Source: Curtobacterium sp. 'Ferrero' (GTDB lineage: Bacteria; Actinomycetota; Actinomycetes; Actinomycetales; Microbacteriaceae). Taken from it: 64,000 nt of DNA. Shown here piece by piece: positions 39,330 through 46,889 of this stretch. The notes beneath the pieces were generated by a model. It made no database searches. It saw only the letters and a program-made list of their open reading frames with translations, and was not told the origin of the DNA. The stretch is from assembly GCF_002412165.1 (NCBI RefSeq), contig NZ_NXIA01000001.1, positions 62,001 to 126,000 on the forward strand, written 5' to 3'. The position numbers and the translations under genes are program-made. Position 1 is the stretch's first letter. Every line of letters begins with the position of its first letter.

Positions 39330-39382
39330 GGCGGAGTTCCCTCGTCCTCGACGACACCCGACGACCGTCGTCGGGTGGAACT

Positions 39383-39590
39383 CCCCCTCTGTCATGGGCC
39401 TGAGAGTTTCACCGCGGCCCGTGAGGTCCGTCGGCTTTCACCGTGGGCGAGGAGCTGCCGACCGGGGTCGGGAGCGCCTGCTTTTCAGAGTGGCCTGTCC
39501 GTCGCGGTGTTGGACCTGAGAGATTGGCGGGGACGTTGCTCCTTCGGTGCCGGTCCGCCGTCGAACGGGGGTCCGGCGTCTCCCGCGACG
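39383..39590 (-). ncRNA. Tandem glycine riboswitch
   Basis: On the minus strand two glycine aptamers follow one another. Aptamer 1 (about 39590-39484): GGGAGA, then GGCACCGAAGGAGCAA (complement of 39537-39552) and CTCTCAGG. Aptamer 2 (about 39500-39383): an ACTCTGAAAAG opening, GGTGAAA segments and a second ACTCTCAGGCCC followed by GACAGAGG. The CCGAAGGAGCAA and CTCTCAGG boxes are the known glycine-aptamer consensus. It controls gcvTHP, switching the operon on when glycine is abundant. Confidence 0.88.
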
Positions 39591-39701
39591 GGTGATCGGC
39601 CGTGCTTCAGTTGTCGTCGACGAGCATACCGCTGCCGTGTTTCCGGCAGGTGTCGCCGTCCGGTTCGACATCTCGTAGAGGCTCCGTCGTAGGATCCTCT
39701 G

Positions 39702-40076
39702 GTGGCAGGACAGCGATCACGCCCCCGCGGGCAGCTCGAGCAGGCGGTGCTCGACGCCCTCTGGTCGGCGGACGACGGGCTGAGCGCCCGGCAGGTGCTC
39801 GACGCGTTCCCCGAGCCCCGGCCCGCGCTGACGACGGTGCTCACGGTGCTCGACCGGCTCCGTCGGAAGGGGCAGGTCGAGCGGCAGACGCACGACGACG
39901 CCCCGCTGACGTTCCGGGCGACGAGCAGCCGTGAGGAACAGACCGCCTCGCTGATGTCGGACGCCCTCGCCGCAGCCGGTGACCGGGAGGCCGCGCTGCT
40001 GCGGTTCACCGGGTCGCTCGCCTCGGACGACCTCGAGGTGCTCCGCCGCGCGCTCGACGCACGCACCCGGGGCTGA
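39702..40076 (+). CDS. BlaI/MecI/CopY-family repressor
   Basis: A 124-residue winged-helix repressor (Penicillinase_R family): GQLEQAVLDALWSADDGLSARQVLDAF, TTVLTVLDRLRRKGQVERQ and a C-terminal dimerisation helix. BlaI-type repressors are inactivated by a partner M56 protease, encoded 12 bp downstream here, as in beta-lactam or cell-envelope stress responses. TAGGAT (39690-39695) is 6 nt before the GTG. No beta-lactamase gene is adjacent. Confidence 0.9.
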   Translation: MAGQRSRPRGQLEQAVLDALWSADDGLSARQVLDAFPEPRPALTTVLTVLDRLRRKGQVERQTHDDAPLTFRATSSREEQTASLMSDALAAAGDREAALLRFTGSLASDDLEVLRRALDARTRG

Positions 40077-40088
40077 TCGGGAGCGCGC

Positions 40089-40829
40089 GTGGTCGTCGTC
40101 GGTGTCGTGCTGATCGTGCTCGCGCTCACGGTCGTCGTCGTCGCTCCCCGCGTCCTGACCCGGGCCGCGTGGACCATCGACCGGCCGCGCACGGCGCTGG
40201 TGTCGTGGTCGGCCGCCGTCCTGGTCGGCGTCGCCGGCTTCGTCGCCGGGATCACGCTCGTGGTCGTCGCCGGCCGACCCGCGACCGACCCGTTCGCGGT
40301 CCGCGGGTCCCCCGCCCACGGCCTCAACGTCGGGGTCGCGCTCGTGGCGGTGGTGGCCTTCGTGATCGCCGTCCGGGTGCGTCCCGGCCCCGAGCAGGAC
40401 GCCGTCCGCCGCGCCATGCACTCCGGGGCCACCCCGCACCGCGAGATCGGCGGGGTGCCCGTCGCCCTGGTCGAGGCGGACCACGCACTGGCGTGCGCGG
40501 TCCCCGGTCGTGCTGGCGGGGTGCTGGTGAGCACCGGGCTCGCGGACCAGCTGCGCACGGACGAACTGGAGGCCGTGGTCGCCCACGAGCGCGCCCACCT
40601 GTCCCAGCACCACGGGATCGCGGTCGCGGTCGCCGAGTCCATCGAACGTGCGGTGCCGTGGGTGCCCGGTGCGCGCGCCATGGCGCGCTCGACGCGCGTG
40701 CTCGTCGAGTTCGCGGCGGACGACGCCGCCGCCAGGCGGCTCGGCCGCGACGCGGTCCGCCGGGCGGTGCTCGTGGCGGACGGGACGAGCGCGCTCGGGG
40801 TGGTCCGTGCCTCCAGGCTGGAGGGCTAG
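40089..40829 (+). CDS. M56/M48-type membrane metalloprotease, BlaR1-like
   Basis: A 246-residue membrane protein with three N-terminal helices (VVVGVVLIVLALTVVVVAP, ALVSWSAAVLVGVAGFVAGIT, GVALVAVVAFVIAV) and a zinc motif HERAH at 166-170. The third ligand is probably the E in VEFAADDAAARR. It lacks the penicillin-binding sensor domain of true BlaR1, like the short M56 proteins paired with BlaI in many actinobacteria. With the repressor it forms a two-gene operon. Confidence 0.85.
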   Translation: MVVVGVVLIVLALTVVVVAPRVLTRAAWTIDRPRTALVSWSAAVLVGVAGFVAGITLVVVAGRPATDPFAVRGSPAHGLNVGVALVAVVAFVIAVRVRPGPEQDAVRRAMHSGATPHREIGGVPVALVEADHALACAVPGRAGGVLVSTGLADQLRTDELEAVVAHERAHLSQHHGIAVAVAESIERAVPWVPGARAMARSTRVLVEFAADDAAARRLGRDAVRRAVLVADGTSALGVVRASRLEG

Positions 40830-40841
40830 GGTGGCGGCACC

Positions 40842-41324
40842 GTGAAGCCACTGACCGAAGCAGACATCCGCTCGTCGTTCGTCAACGCCACCCCGGAGGA
40901 GCTCGAACAACTCCCGATCCCGGGGTTGCACGAGATGCTCTGGGACGAGCGCGAGTTCCTCGGCTGGCGCGACCCGCAGGCGGCACGTCGCGGGTACATC
41001 GTGTCGTGGATCGACGACCGGCCCGTCGGCATCGTCGTGCGGTCGGCGGGTGGCTCGCTCCGCCCCGGCATCGCGGCGATGTGCTCCTTCTGCCACTCGC
41101 CGCAGCCCGCGACCCAGGTGCGGCTGTTCTCGGCCGCCCGCGCCGGGGAGTCCGGTCGGAACGGCAACACGATCGGCTCGTACATCTGCGAGGACCTCGG
41201 CTGTTCGATGCTCATCCGCACGGCCCCCCCGCACCTCAACCCGCCCGCGACGATCGCGATGCGCGGCGAGGCTCTGCTCCGCCGGGTGCGGAGCTTCACC
41301 GAGGACGTCGCGAAGACCGCGTAG
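40842..41324 (+). CDS. FBP domain protein (FusB-like, EF-G-binding zinc finger)
   Basis: A 160-residue protein with the treble-clef FBP domain: cysteines C81 and C84 in CSFCH and C116 and C121 in CEDLGC. FusB-type proteins bind EF-G on the ribosome and rescue it from fusidic acid; a resistance role here is inference. MKPLTEADIRSSFVNATPEELEQLPIP is the usual start. TAGGGT at 40827-40832, inside the end of the upstream gene, is 9 nt before the GTG. Confidence 0.85.
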   Translation: MKPLTEADIRSSFVNATPEELEQLPIPGLHEMLWDEREFLGWRDPQAARRGYIVSWIDDRPVGIVVRSAGGSLRPGIAAMCSFCHSPQPATQVRLFSAARAGESGRNGNTIGSYICEDLGCSMLIRTAPPHLNPPATIAMRGEALLRRVRSFTEDVAKTA

Positions 41325-41366
41325 TCGGCACGGCACCGGGCTGCACCGACCACGCGGCCCGCGCGC

Positions 41367-42203
41367 TCACTGCCTGATGAACTCCAGGATGTCCCGGTTG
41401 AGGACGTCGGCGTGCGTCGTGAGCAAGCCGTGCGGGTAGCCCTCGTAGATCTTCAGCGTCGCGTCCTGCAGCAGCTCGGCCTGCTTGACCGAGGCCGCCC
41501 GGTACGGGACCACCTGGTCGTCGTCGCCCTGCAGAACCAGCACGGGCACGGTGATCGCCCGGAGGTCCTCGGTCTGGTCGGTCTCGGAGAACGCCTTGAT
41601 GCCCTCGAGGTGGGCGAGCGCGCTGCCGGTCATGCCCTGCCGCCACCAGTTCGCGACGACCGGCTCGGACAGCTCGACTCCGGGACGGTTGTACCCGTAG
41701 AACGGGCCGGACGCGACGGCCTGGAAGAACTCGGCACGGTTGGCGGCGAGGGCCTCGCGGAAGCCGTCGAACACCGAGATGTCGGTGCCCTCGGGGTTCG
41801 CGTCGGTCTTGAGCATGAGCGGTGGGACCGCGGCAACGAGGACGGCCTTCGCGACGCGTCCCTGCGGCTGACCGTACTGCGCCACGTAGCGGGCGACCTG
41901 GCCGCCGCCGGTGGAGTGGCCGACGTGGACGGCGTCGCGCAGGTCGAGGTGCTCGACCACGGCGGAGACGTCGCTCGCGTAGTGGTCCATGTCGTGCCCC
42001 GTGTCGATCTGCGACGAGCGCCCGTGGCCGCGCCGGTCGCTCGCGATCACCCGGAAGCCCTGCGCGAGGAAGAAGAGCATCTGCGCGTCCCAGTCGTCGG
42101 ACGACAGGGGCCAGCCGTGGTGGAACACGATCGGCTGGGCGTCGTGGGGCCCCCAGTCCTTGTAGTAGATGTCGGCACCGTCGTCGGTGGTGATGAAGGC
42201 CAT
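41367..42203 (-). CDS. Alpha/beta hydrolase, non-haem haloperoxidase/arylesterase type
   Basis: A 278-residue hydrolase. Catalytic Ser97 is in VGHSTGGGQVARY, the acid in VLQGDDDQVVPY and the histidine in YEGYPHGLLTTH. HHGWPLSSDDWDAQMLFF and SDRRGHGRSSQ are characteristic of cofactor-free chloroperoxidases, which act in vivo mainly as esterases or perhydrolases. It is the third gene of a probable operon with the hydrolase at 42325 and the regulator at 43094. A 4-copy octamer repeat lies 29 bp before its start. Confidence 0.9.
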   Translation of the reverse strand: MAFITTDDGADIYYKDWGPHDAQPIVFHHGWPLSSDDWDAQMLFFLAQGFRVIASDRRGHGRSSQIDTGHDMDHYASDVSAVVEHLDLRDAVHVGHSTGGGQVARYVAQYGQPQGRVAKAVLVAAVPPLMLKTDANPEGTDISVFDGFREALAANRAEFFQAVASGPFYGYNRPGVELSEPVVANWWRQGMTGSALAHLEGIKAFSETDQTEDLRAITVPVLVLQGDDDQVVPYRAASVKQAELLQDATLKIYEGYPHGLLTTHADVLNRDILEFIRQ

Positions 42204-42231
42204 GTCGTGCTCCGCTTCGTTCGGTGAGGTG

Positions 42232-42263
42232 GGTGCGGTGGTGCGGTGGTGCGGTGGTGCGGT
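42232..42263. repeat. Octamer repeat (GGTGCGGT)4
   Basis: Four exact 8-bp units lie in the 121-bp leader of the haloperoxidase-type gene, 29-60 bp from its ATG. The length is not a multiple of three and the tract is outside the coding region. Confidence 0.85.
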
Positions 42264-42324
42264 CTCGGGGCGTCTGCCGCGTCCGCGGGAGCGTCGGCGG
42301 CCGCCGTGTGGTGGCGCTCGCGGT

Positions 42325-43038
42325 TCAGCCGAGCTCGGCGATCGCGTCGGTGATCACGGTGGTGACCTCGTCCGGGTGCGACTGCATCACGAGGTGGGGC
42401 GCGTCGAGCTCGACGACGCTCCGCAGGCCGGCTCGGCGGTAGCCGAACCGCTCGACGTCCGGGTTGATCGTCCGGTCCGCTGCGGAGACGATCCCCCAGC
42501 CGGGCTTCGTCGTCCACGCGGCGACCGGAGCCGCTTCCTCGAACGCCTTCGCCGCGAGCGGCCGCTGTGCCACCGCGAGCACTTCGCTCGTCGCCCGGTC
42601 GACCCCGGCGGCGAACACGTCGGGGAACGCCTCCACGACGACCGACACGTCCGTACCGGGGTCGCCGCCGGGCACCGGGAACGGCGAGTACACGAGGTTC
42701 GCCGCGAGGTCCGAGTCGGGGAACCCGCCCTGCAGCTCCCCGAGGCTCTCCCCCGCCTCGAGCGCGTAGCCGGACAGGTAGACGAGTCCGACGACGTTGT
42801 CGGCTGCTCCGGCCACGGTGATGATGGCGCCGCCGTAGCTGTGGCCGACCAGCAGGACGGGTCCGTCGATCGACTCGACGACCGAGCGGATGTACGCCGA
42901 GTCGTCGACCAGGCTCCGGTTCGGGACGGCGGGGACCCGGACGGCGAAGCCGCGGTCGAGCAGGCGGCGGGTGACGGGCGCGAAGCTCGCGGCGTCGGCG
43001 AAGGCGCCGTGGACGAGCACGATGGTCGGTGAGGTCAT
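42325..43038 (-). CDS. Alpha/beta hydrolase (esterase, EstC/salicylate-esterase-like)
   Basis: A 237-residue hydrolase with IVLVHGAFADAASF (oxyanion), Ser67 in LVGHSYGGAI, and a late histidine in LDAPHLVMQSHPDEV. This group (alpha/beta hydrolase fold-1, often annotated next to MmyB-type regulators) has few characterised members. Close spacing to the regulator gene (55 bp) suggests one operon. Confidence 0.87.
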   Translation of the reverse strand: MTSPTIVLVHGAFADAASFAPVTRRLLDRGFAVRVPAVPNRSLVDDSAYIRSVVESIDGPVLLVGHSYGGAIITVAGAADNVVGLVYLSGYALEAGESLGELQGGFPDSDLAANLVYSPFPVPGGDPGTDVSVVVEAFPDVFAAGVDRATSEVLAVAQRPLAAKAFEEAAPVAAWTTKPGWGIVSAADRTINPDVERFGYRRAGLRSVVELDAPHLVMQSHPDEVTTVITDAIAELG

Positions 43039-43093
43039 GACGTGGTCCCCTCGGAGGTGTCGGTACCGTGGATGCCCGACACGCTAGGGCCCG

Positions 43094-44086
43094 TCACCCG
43101 ACTCCGTCGTGGCCCTCCGAGTACACCCCCGGATCGCCGTCGGCTGCGGTGCTCCGGCCGTGACCGTCGTCCTCCGTGCGTCGCGCCGACCGACGGTGGC
43201 GCGCGAGCCTGCTGCCCTCGGTGGGGGTCTGGTGACCGGTCTGCGGCTGCTCGGGGCGCGCCTCCCGGAACGCCGTCCGGAGCTCCGTGAGCGCGCGTTC
43301 GCCGACGCTCCCGGGGGCGCCGTAGCAGATGAGCGTGTAGAGACCGGGGTGGGCCTCGAGCACCTGCCAGCGCAGGTCCACCCAGCCGTGCCCCGCGAAG
43401 TGGTTCGGCGCGCGCCCTGACGTCATCGGGTACGCCTCGTGCCGGTCCCACATCGCCCGGAAGTCGTCGTCGTCGAGGAGGAGCCCGACGATCTCCTGCC
43501 ACCGGGGGTCGTCCGGGTCGCCGTAGTACCGGAGCCGGGCGACGGTCGTGCGGGCCCCCTCCTGCCACGACGACAGCGCCCTGACCTCCGGCGGCGCCTC
43601 GAACTGCATCAGCCCGAGGTTGTTGCCGACCTCCATGTAGCCGGGCGCGACGGCGCGCATCAGTGCGTTGAGGACGAGGATGTCCTGGTTGCGGTCGATG
43701 ATGTACGCCGCGGTGTGGTCCCAGAGGGTGATCATCTCGACGAGGTCGGGCGGCGGCGCCTCACCACGGTGGACCTCGTAGGACGCGTCCGCGCCCGGGA
43801 GCGCGAGCCGCTGCAGGTAGGCGACCCCGGCACCGTCGAGGCGGAGCGCTCGCGCCAGGGAGCGGCACACCTGCACGGACATCTGGTGACCGCTGCCCTG
43901 CTCGAGCCGTCGGTAGTACTCGACGCTGATCCCCGCGAGCCGGGCGACCTCCTCGCGCCTGAGGCCCGCGACGCGACGCCCCGGTTCCGCCGGCAGCTCG
44001 ACGTCCTCGGGACGGAGCGCTGCGCGACGAGCACGGAGGAAGCTCGCCAGGGCACTCTTCTCGGGGCGTCCGCGTGCAGGCTCCAC
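43094..44086 (-). CDS. XRE-family regulator with MmyB-like ligand domain
   Basis: A 330-residue transcription factor: helix-turn-helix at about 40-66 (GLRREEVARLAGISVEYYRRLEQG), then an MmyB-type PAS-like ligand-binding domain to about 275 (WDHTAAYIIDRNQDILVLNALMRA, LTELRTAFREA). The last 50 residues are a disordered Arg/Gly/Thr-rich tail. Such regulators usually control short-chain dehydrogenases or hydrolases encoded beside them, here the two downstream hydrolases. GTG start; CAGAAT at 44093-44098 is 6 nt upstream. Confidence 0.87.
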   Translation of the reverse strand: MEPARGRPEKSALASFLRARRAALRPEDVELPAEPGRRVAGLRREEVARLAGISVEYYRRLEQGSGHQMSVQVCRSLARALRLDGAGVAYLQRLALPGADASYEVHRGEAPPPDLVEMITLWDHTAAYIIDRNQDILVLNALMRAVAPGYMEVGNNLGLMQFEAPPEVRALSSWQEGARTTVARLRYYGDPDDPRWQEIVGLLLDDDDFRAMWDRHEAYPMTSGRAPNHFAGHGWVDLRWQVLEAHPGLYTLICYGAPGSVGERALTELRTAFREARPEQPQTGHQTPTEGSRLARHRRSARRTEDDGHGRSTAADGDPGVYSEGHDGVG

Positions 44087-44184
44087 GGACCGATTCTGCC
44101 GCGCCCGGACCCGCCGCGCGAGCGACGACGGCGCGGCGCCGGGACCGCGCGGTCGGTGTCCGCGGCTCCGGCTACCGTGACCGT

Positions 44185-44442
44185 GTGCCCTCCCGATTCA
44201 CCGCCGCCCGCTGGGCCGTCGTCTCCGAGCAGGGCGACGGACGCTGGCGGCTCAGCGTCCACGACGAAGCCGACGACGAGCTCGGCGCGATCGGCCTGGG
44301 GGTCGAGGGCTCGTGGGAGCCGGACGTCGAACCCCACGTCCGCTTCGTGCTCGTGCAGCTCGGTCTCGAGCTGGCGGGCAGCGTGCCGTGGCGTGAGGAC
44401 GAACTCGGCGACCAACGCGCACCGGTGCTGCCGCTCGCCTGA
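44185..44442 (+). CDS. Small hypothetical protein
   Basis: An 85-residue soluble acidic protein, RFTAARWAVVSEQGDGRWRLSVHDEADDELGAIGLGVEG and so on, without recognised domain. The gene is supported by codon bias and TACCGT at 44173-44178, 6 nt before the GTG. A tandem repeat starts 4 bp behind its stop. Confidence 0.6.
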   Translation: MPSRFTAARWAVVSEQGDGRWRLSVHDEADDELGAIGLGVEGSWEPDVEPHVRFVLVQLGLELAGSVPWREDELGDQRAPVLPLA

Positions 44443-44446
44443 GCGT

Positions 44447-44583
44447 CCGGTCGGCCCGGACCGTGCACCGCTCCGGTCGGCCCGGACCGTGCACCGCTCC
44501 GGCCGGCCCGGACCGCGCGCCGCTCCGGTCGGCCCGGACCGTGCACCGCTCCGGCCGGCCCGGACCGTGCACCGCTCCGGCCG
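44447..44583. repeat. 26-bp tandem repeat, five units
   Basis: The unit CCGGTCGGCCCGGACCGTGC plus ACCGCT is repeated five times from 44447 to 44576, followed by a 7-bp partial unit. Units 3 and 5 carry single-base changes (T to C in CGGTC/CGGCC; unit 3 also CGCGC for GTGCA). Each unit contains an imperfect palindrome around GGTCGGCCCGGACC. It fills the gap between two converging genes. Confidence 0.92.
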
Positions 44584-44586
44584 TGG

Positions 44587-45483
44587 TCAGTCGCCCGCGG
44601 CGACGAAGTTCCGCAGGATGCTGCGCCCGTCGTCCTCCCGGAGCGCCCAGACGAGTTCGCTGCGGTGGTCGTCGCCGCCGGCGCCTCCGTCACCGCTGTC
44701 GAGCGGCAGCAGCGCGACCGTGTCGGGAGCCGCGAGCGTCGCGCTCTCCGGCGCGACGGTCACGCCGAGGCCCACACCCACCAGGTGCAGGACGGTCGCC
44801 CACGTCGTCGCCTCCTGCACCACGGTCGGCCGTCGACCGCCCGTGGTCACCGGCGCGAGGTTCCGCTCGGTCGCCGTCCGACCGGCCTCGGCGGGGAAGA
44901 ACACGAACGGGTCGTCGACGAGCTCCGGCCCCGCGACGCTCGTGCGCTCCGCGAACCGGTGGGTCCTCGGGACCGCGGCGACGAACCGCTCGGAGCGGAA
45001 CGGCAGGTACCGCACCCCGGGTTCGGGGTCCGGGTCGCGCACGATCGCCAGGTCCAGCTCGCCGCGCGCGATCCGTGCGACGAGGGTCGAGGTGTAGCCC
45101 TCGGTCAGTTCGACCCGGACACGCGGGTGACGCTCCCGGAACGCCTGCACCCGCTCGATCGGGCCGAGCGGCAGCGCCGACACGACGAACCCGACGTCGA
45201 GCCGCCCGGCCTCACCACGGCCGACCCGCACGGCTTCGTCGAGGTCGCGCTCGACCTGAGCGAGGAGCGACCGGGCCCGTTCCTGCAGGACCTCGCCGGC
45301 CGGCGTCAGCGCGACGCTGCGCGATGTCCGGACGAACAGGTCGACGCCGAGTGCCCGCTCGGTCCGGCGGATCTGCTGCGAGAGCGCGGGTTGCGCCATG
45401 TGGAGCGCCGCCGCGGCGCGGCCGAAGTGGCGCTCGTCGGCGACGGCGAGGAACGCGCGCAGCTGCCGGAGTTCGACATCCAT
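44587..45483 (-). CDS. LysR-family transcriptional regulator
   Basis: A 298-residue LTTR. The winged helix is at the start (MDVELRQLRAFLAVADERHFGRAAAALHMAQPALSQQIRRTE split by the turn at AAAALHMAQPALS), followed by a type 2 periplasmic-binding-like effector domain. TACGCT at 45490-45495 is 6 nt before the ATG. It is divergent from the acetyltransferase at 45553, its likely target; the gap is 69 bp. Confidence 0.93.
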   Translation of the reverse strand: MDVELRQLRAFLAVADERHFGRAAAALHMAQPALSQQIRRTERALGVDLFVRTSRSVALTPAGEVLQERARSLLAQVERDLDEAVRVGRGEAGRLDVGFVVSALPLGPIERVQAFRERHPRVRVELTEGYTSTLVARIARGELDLAIVRDPDPEPGVRYLPFRSERFVAAVPRTHRFAERTSVAGPELVDDPFVFFPAEAGRTATERNLAPVTTGGRRPTVVQEATTWATVLHLVGVGLGVTVAPESATLAAPDTVALLPLDSGDGGAGGDDHRSELVWALREDDGRSILRNFVAAGD

Positions 45484-45552
45484 GCACCGAGCGTATCGAT
45501 CAGCGCGAACGAGTATTGGACGCGACCTGGTCCGCTGCCCGAGCATGGACGC

Positions 45553-46125
45553 ATGCCCGAAGCGACCACGTCCGTTACCACGGCCCTCGTCCACATCACC
45601 GACCTCGCCACCCCGGCTGACGCCGAGGCGTTCCGCACGCTCAACGAGGCGTGGATCCGCCGGCTCTTCGCCCTCGAGGACGCCGACCGAGCTGTCCTCG
45701 GCGACCCCGCGGGCCGGATCGTCGAACCCGGCGGTGCCGTCCTGGTGGCTCGGCTGCGGGACGGCAGCCGCGCCACCGCGGCTGACACCGTCGTCGGCTG
45801 CATCGGGCTGATGCCCACCGAGCCCGGCGAGTACGAACTCGTGAAGATGGCCGTCGCGCCGGAACACCAGGGACACGGGATCGCCCGCCGGCTGATCACG
45901 GCCGCACTCGAGCGGGCGCGGGAACTCGGCGCCCGACGGCTCGTCCTCGAGAGCAACTCCGGGTTGACGAACGCGGTGCACCTGTACGAGGCGTTCGGGT
46001 TCCGGCACCTCGAGGCCCACGAGATCGTCCCGAGCCCGTACTCGCGGGCCGACGTCCACATGCGACTCGACCTCGACACGGCGCCCGCCCATCATGCCGA
46101 GGTACGGAACGCGCGGAACACCTGA
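45553..46125 (+). CDS. GNAT family N-acetyltransferase
   Basis: A 190-residue acetyltransferase. The acetyl-CoA loop is VKMAVAPEHQGHGIARRLI (motif A, Q-G-x-G-I-A), with LVLESNSGLTNAVHLYEAFGFRH as motif B. ITDLATPADAEAFRTLNEAWI resembles GNATs encoded next to LysR regulators. Substrate unknown; control by the divergent LysR is likely from context. Confidence 0.87.
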   Translation: MPEATTSVTTALVHITDLATPADAEAFRTLNEAWIRRLFALEDADRAVLGDPAGRIVEPGGAVLVARLRDGSRATAADTVVGCIGLMPTEPGEYELVKMAVAPEHQGHGIARRLITAALERARELGARRLVLESNSGLTNAVHLYEAFGFRHLEAHEIVPSPYSRADVHMRLDLDTAPAHHAEVRNARNT

Positions 46126-46160
46126 CCGATGCTCGCGGCCGGTCGATAGCGTCCGACGAG

Positions 46161-46616
46161 ATGCGCATCCACGAGCGGGCCGACGCCGACCAGGACGCCC
46201 TGGCCGAGGTGCTCTGGCGCGCCCACGTGTTCGGCTACCCCGCGGTCTGGCCGGACGACCCCGCGGCCTGGCTCACGCCTGCCGGTCTCCTCGGCGCGTG
46301 GGTCGCGATCGACGACGACCGCGTGGTCGGACACGTCGGCATCGTCGTCCCGGGCCCCGGCCGGATGCCCGAGGTGCAGCGGCTCTTCGTCGATCCAGAC
46401 CACCGCGGCAAGGGCATCGCCGACGCGCTGCTCGACGCGGCGGAGCAGGCGGTGCCCGGTCCGCACGTGCGGCTCGACGTAACCGAGGACTCCGCCGACG
46501 CCTGGCGGCTGTACGAGCGGCGCGGGTGGTGCCTGACCGGTCGCGGTCCGGCCGACTGGCACACGCCGAGCGGTGCGGTCCCGACCGTGCGGTACTACGC
46601 CAAACGCGTCGGCTGA
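46161..46616 (+). CDS. GNAT family N-acetyltransferase
   Basis: A 151-residue GNAT with LFVDPDHRGKGIADALLDAAEQ (acetyl-CoA loop R-G-K-G-I-A) and VTEDSADAWRLYERRGWCLTGRG. TAGCGT at 46147-46152 is 8 nt before the ATG, so it has its own promoter although it follows the previous GNAT after 35 bp. Confidence 0.87.
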   Translation: MRIHERADADQDALAEVLWRAHVFGYPAVWPDDPAAWLTPAGLLGAWVAIDDDRVVGHVGIVVPGPGRMPEVQRLFVDPDHRGKGIADALLDAAEQAVPGPHVRLDVTEDSADAWRLYERRGWCLTGRGPADWHTPSGAVPTVRYYAKRVG

Positions 46617-46633
46617 CCCGCTACGCTCGCGAC

Positions 46634-46837
46634 ATGGCGACGTACGAGGTCCAGGCCGTCCGAGAGCGCGGCGCGTGGCAGGTGTTCATCGACGGACTGC
46701 TCGTCACCGAGGTCACGCGCTGGCCGTCGGTCGCGTTCGTGGCGCGGGAGTTCCTCGCGATGGACCGTGACGACGACCTGAAGATCCGGGTGGTCGGCCG
46801 CAACCAGTACGTCGACGCCGACCCCGGCGAGGCCTGA
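46634..46837 (+). CDS. Small hypothetical protein
   Basis: A 67-residue protein, MATYEVQAVRERGAWQVFID and on, ending in a charged segment (RDDDLKIRVVGRNQYVDADP). No family recognised. TACGCT at 46622-46627, starting just behind the GNAT stop, lies 6 nt before the ATG; codon bias is normal for the genome. Confidence 0.65.
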   Translation: MATYEVQAVRERGAWQVFIDGLLVTEVTRWPSVAFVAREFLAMDRDDDLKIRVVGRNQYVDADPGEA

Positions 46838-46889
46838 GCCCCCGCCGCAGCGACGCCGCCCGCACGACCCAGCGCAGCGGCGCCGCCCG

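Noticed and set aside
44447-44583. CRISPR array
   Set aside because: The units are contiguous with no unique spacers and no cas gene is present.
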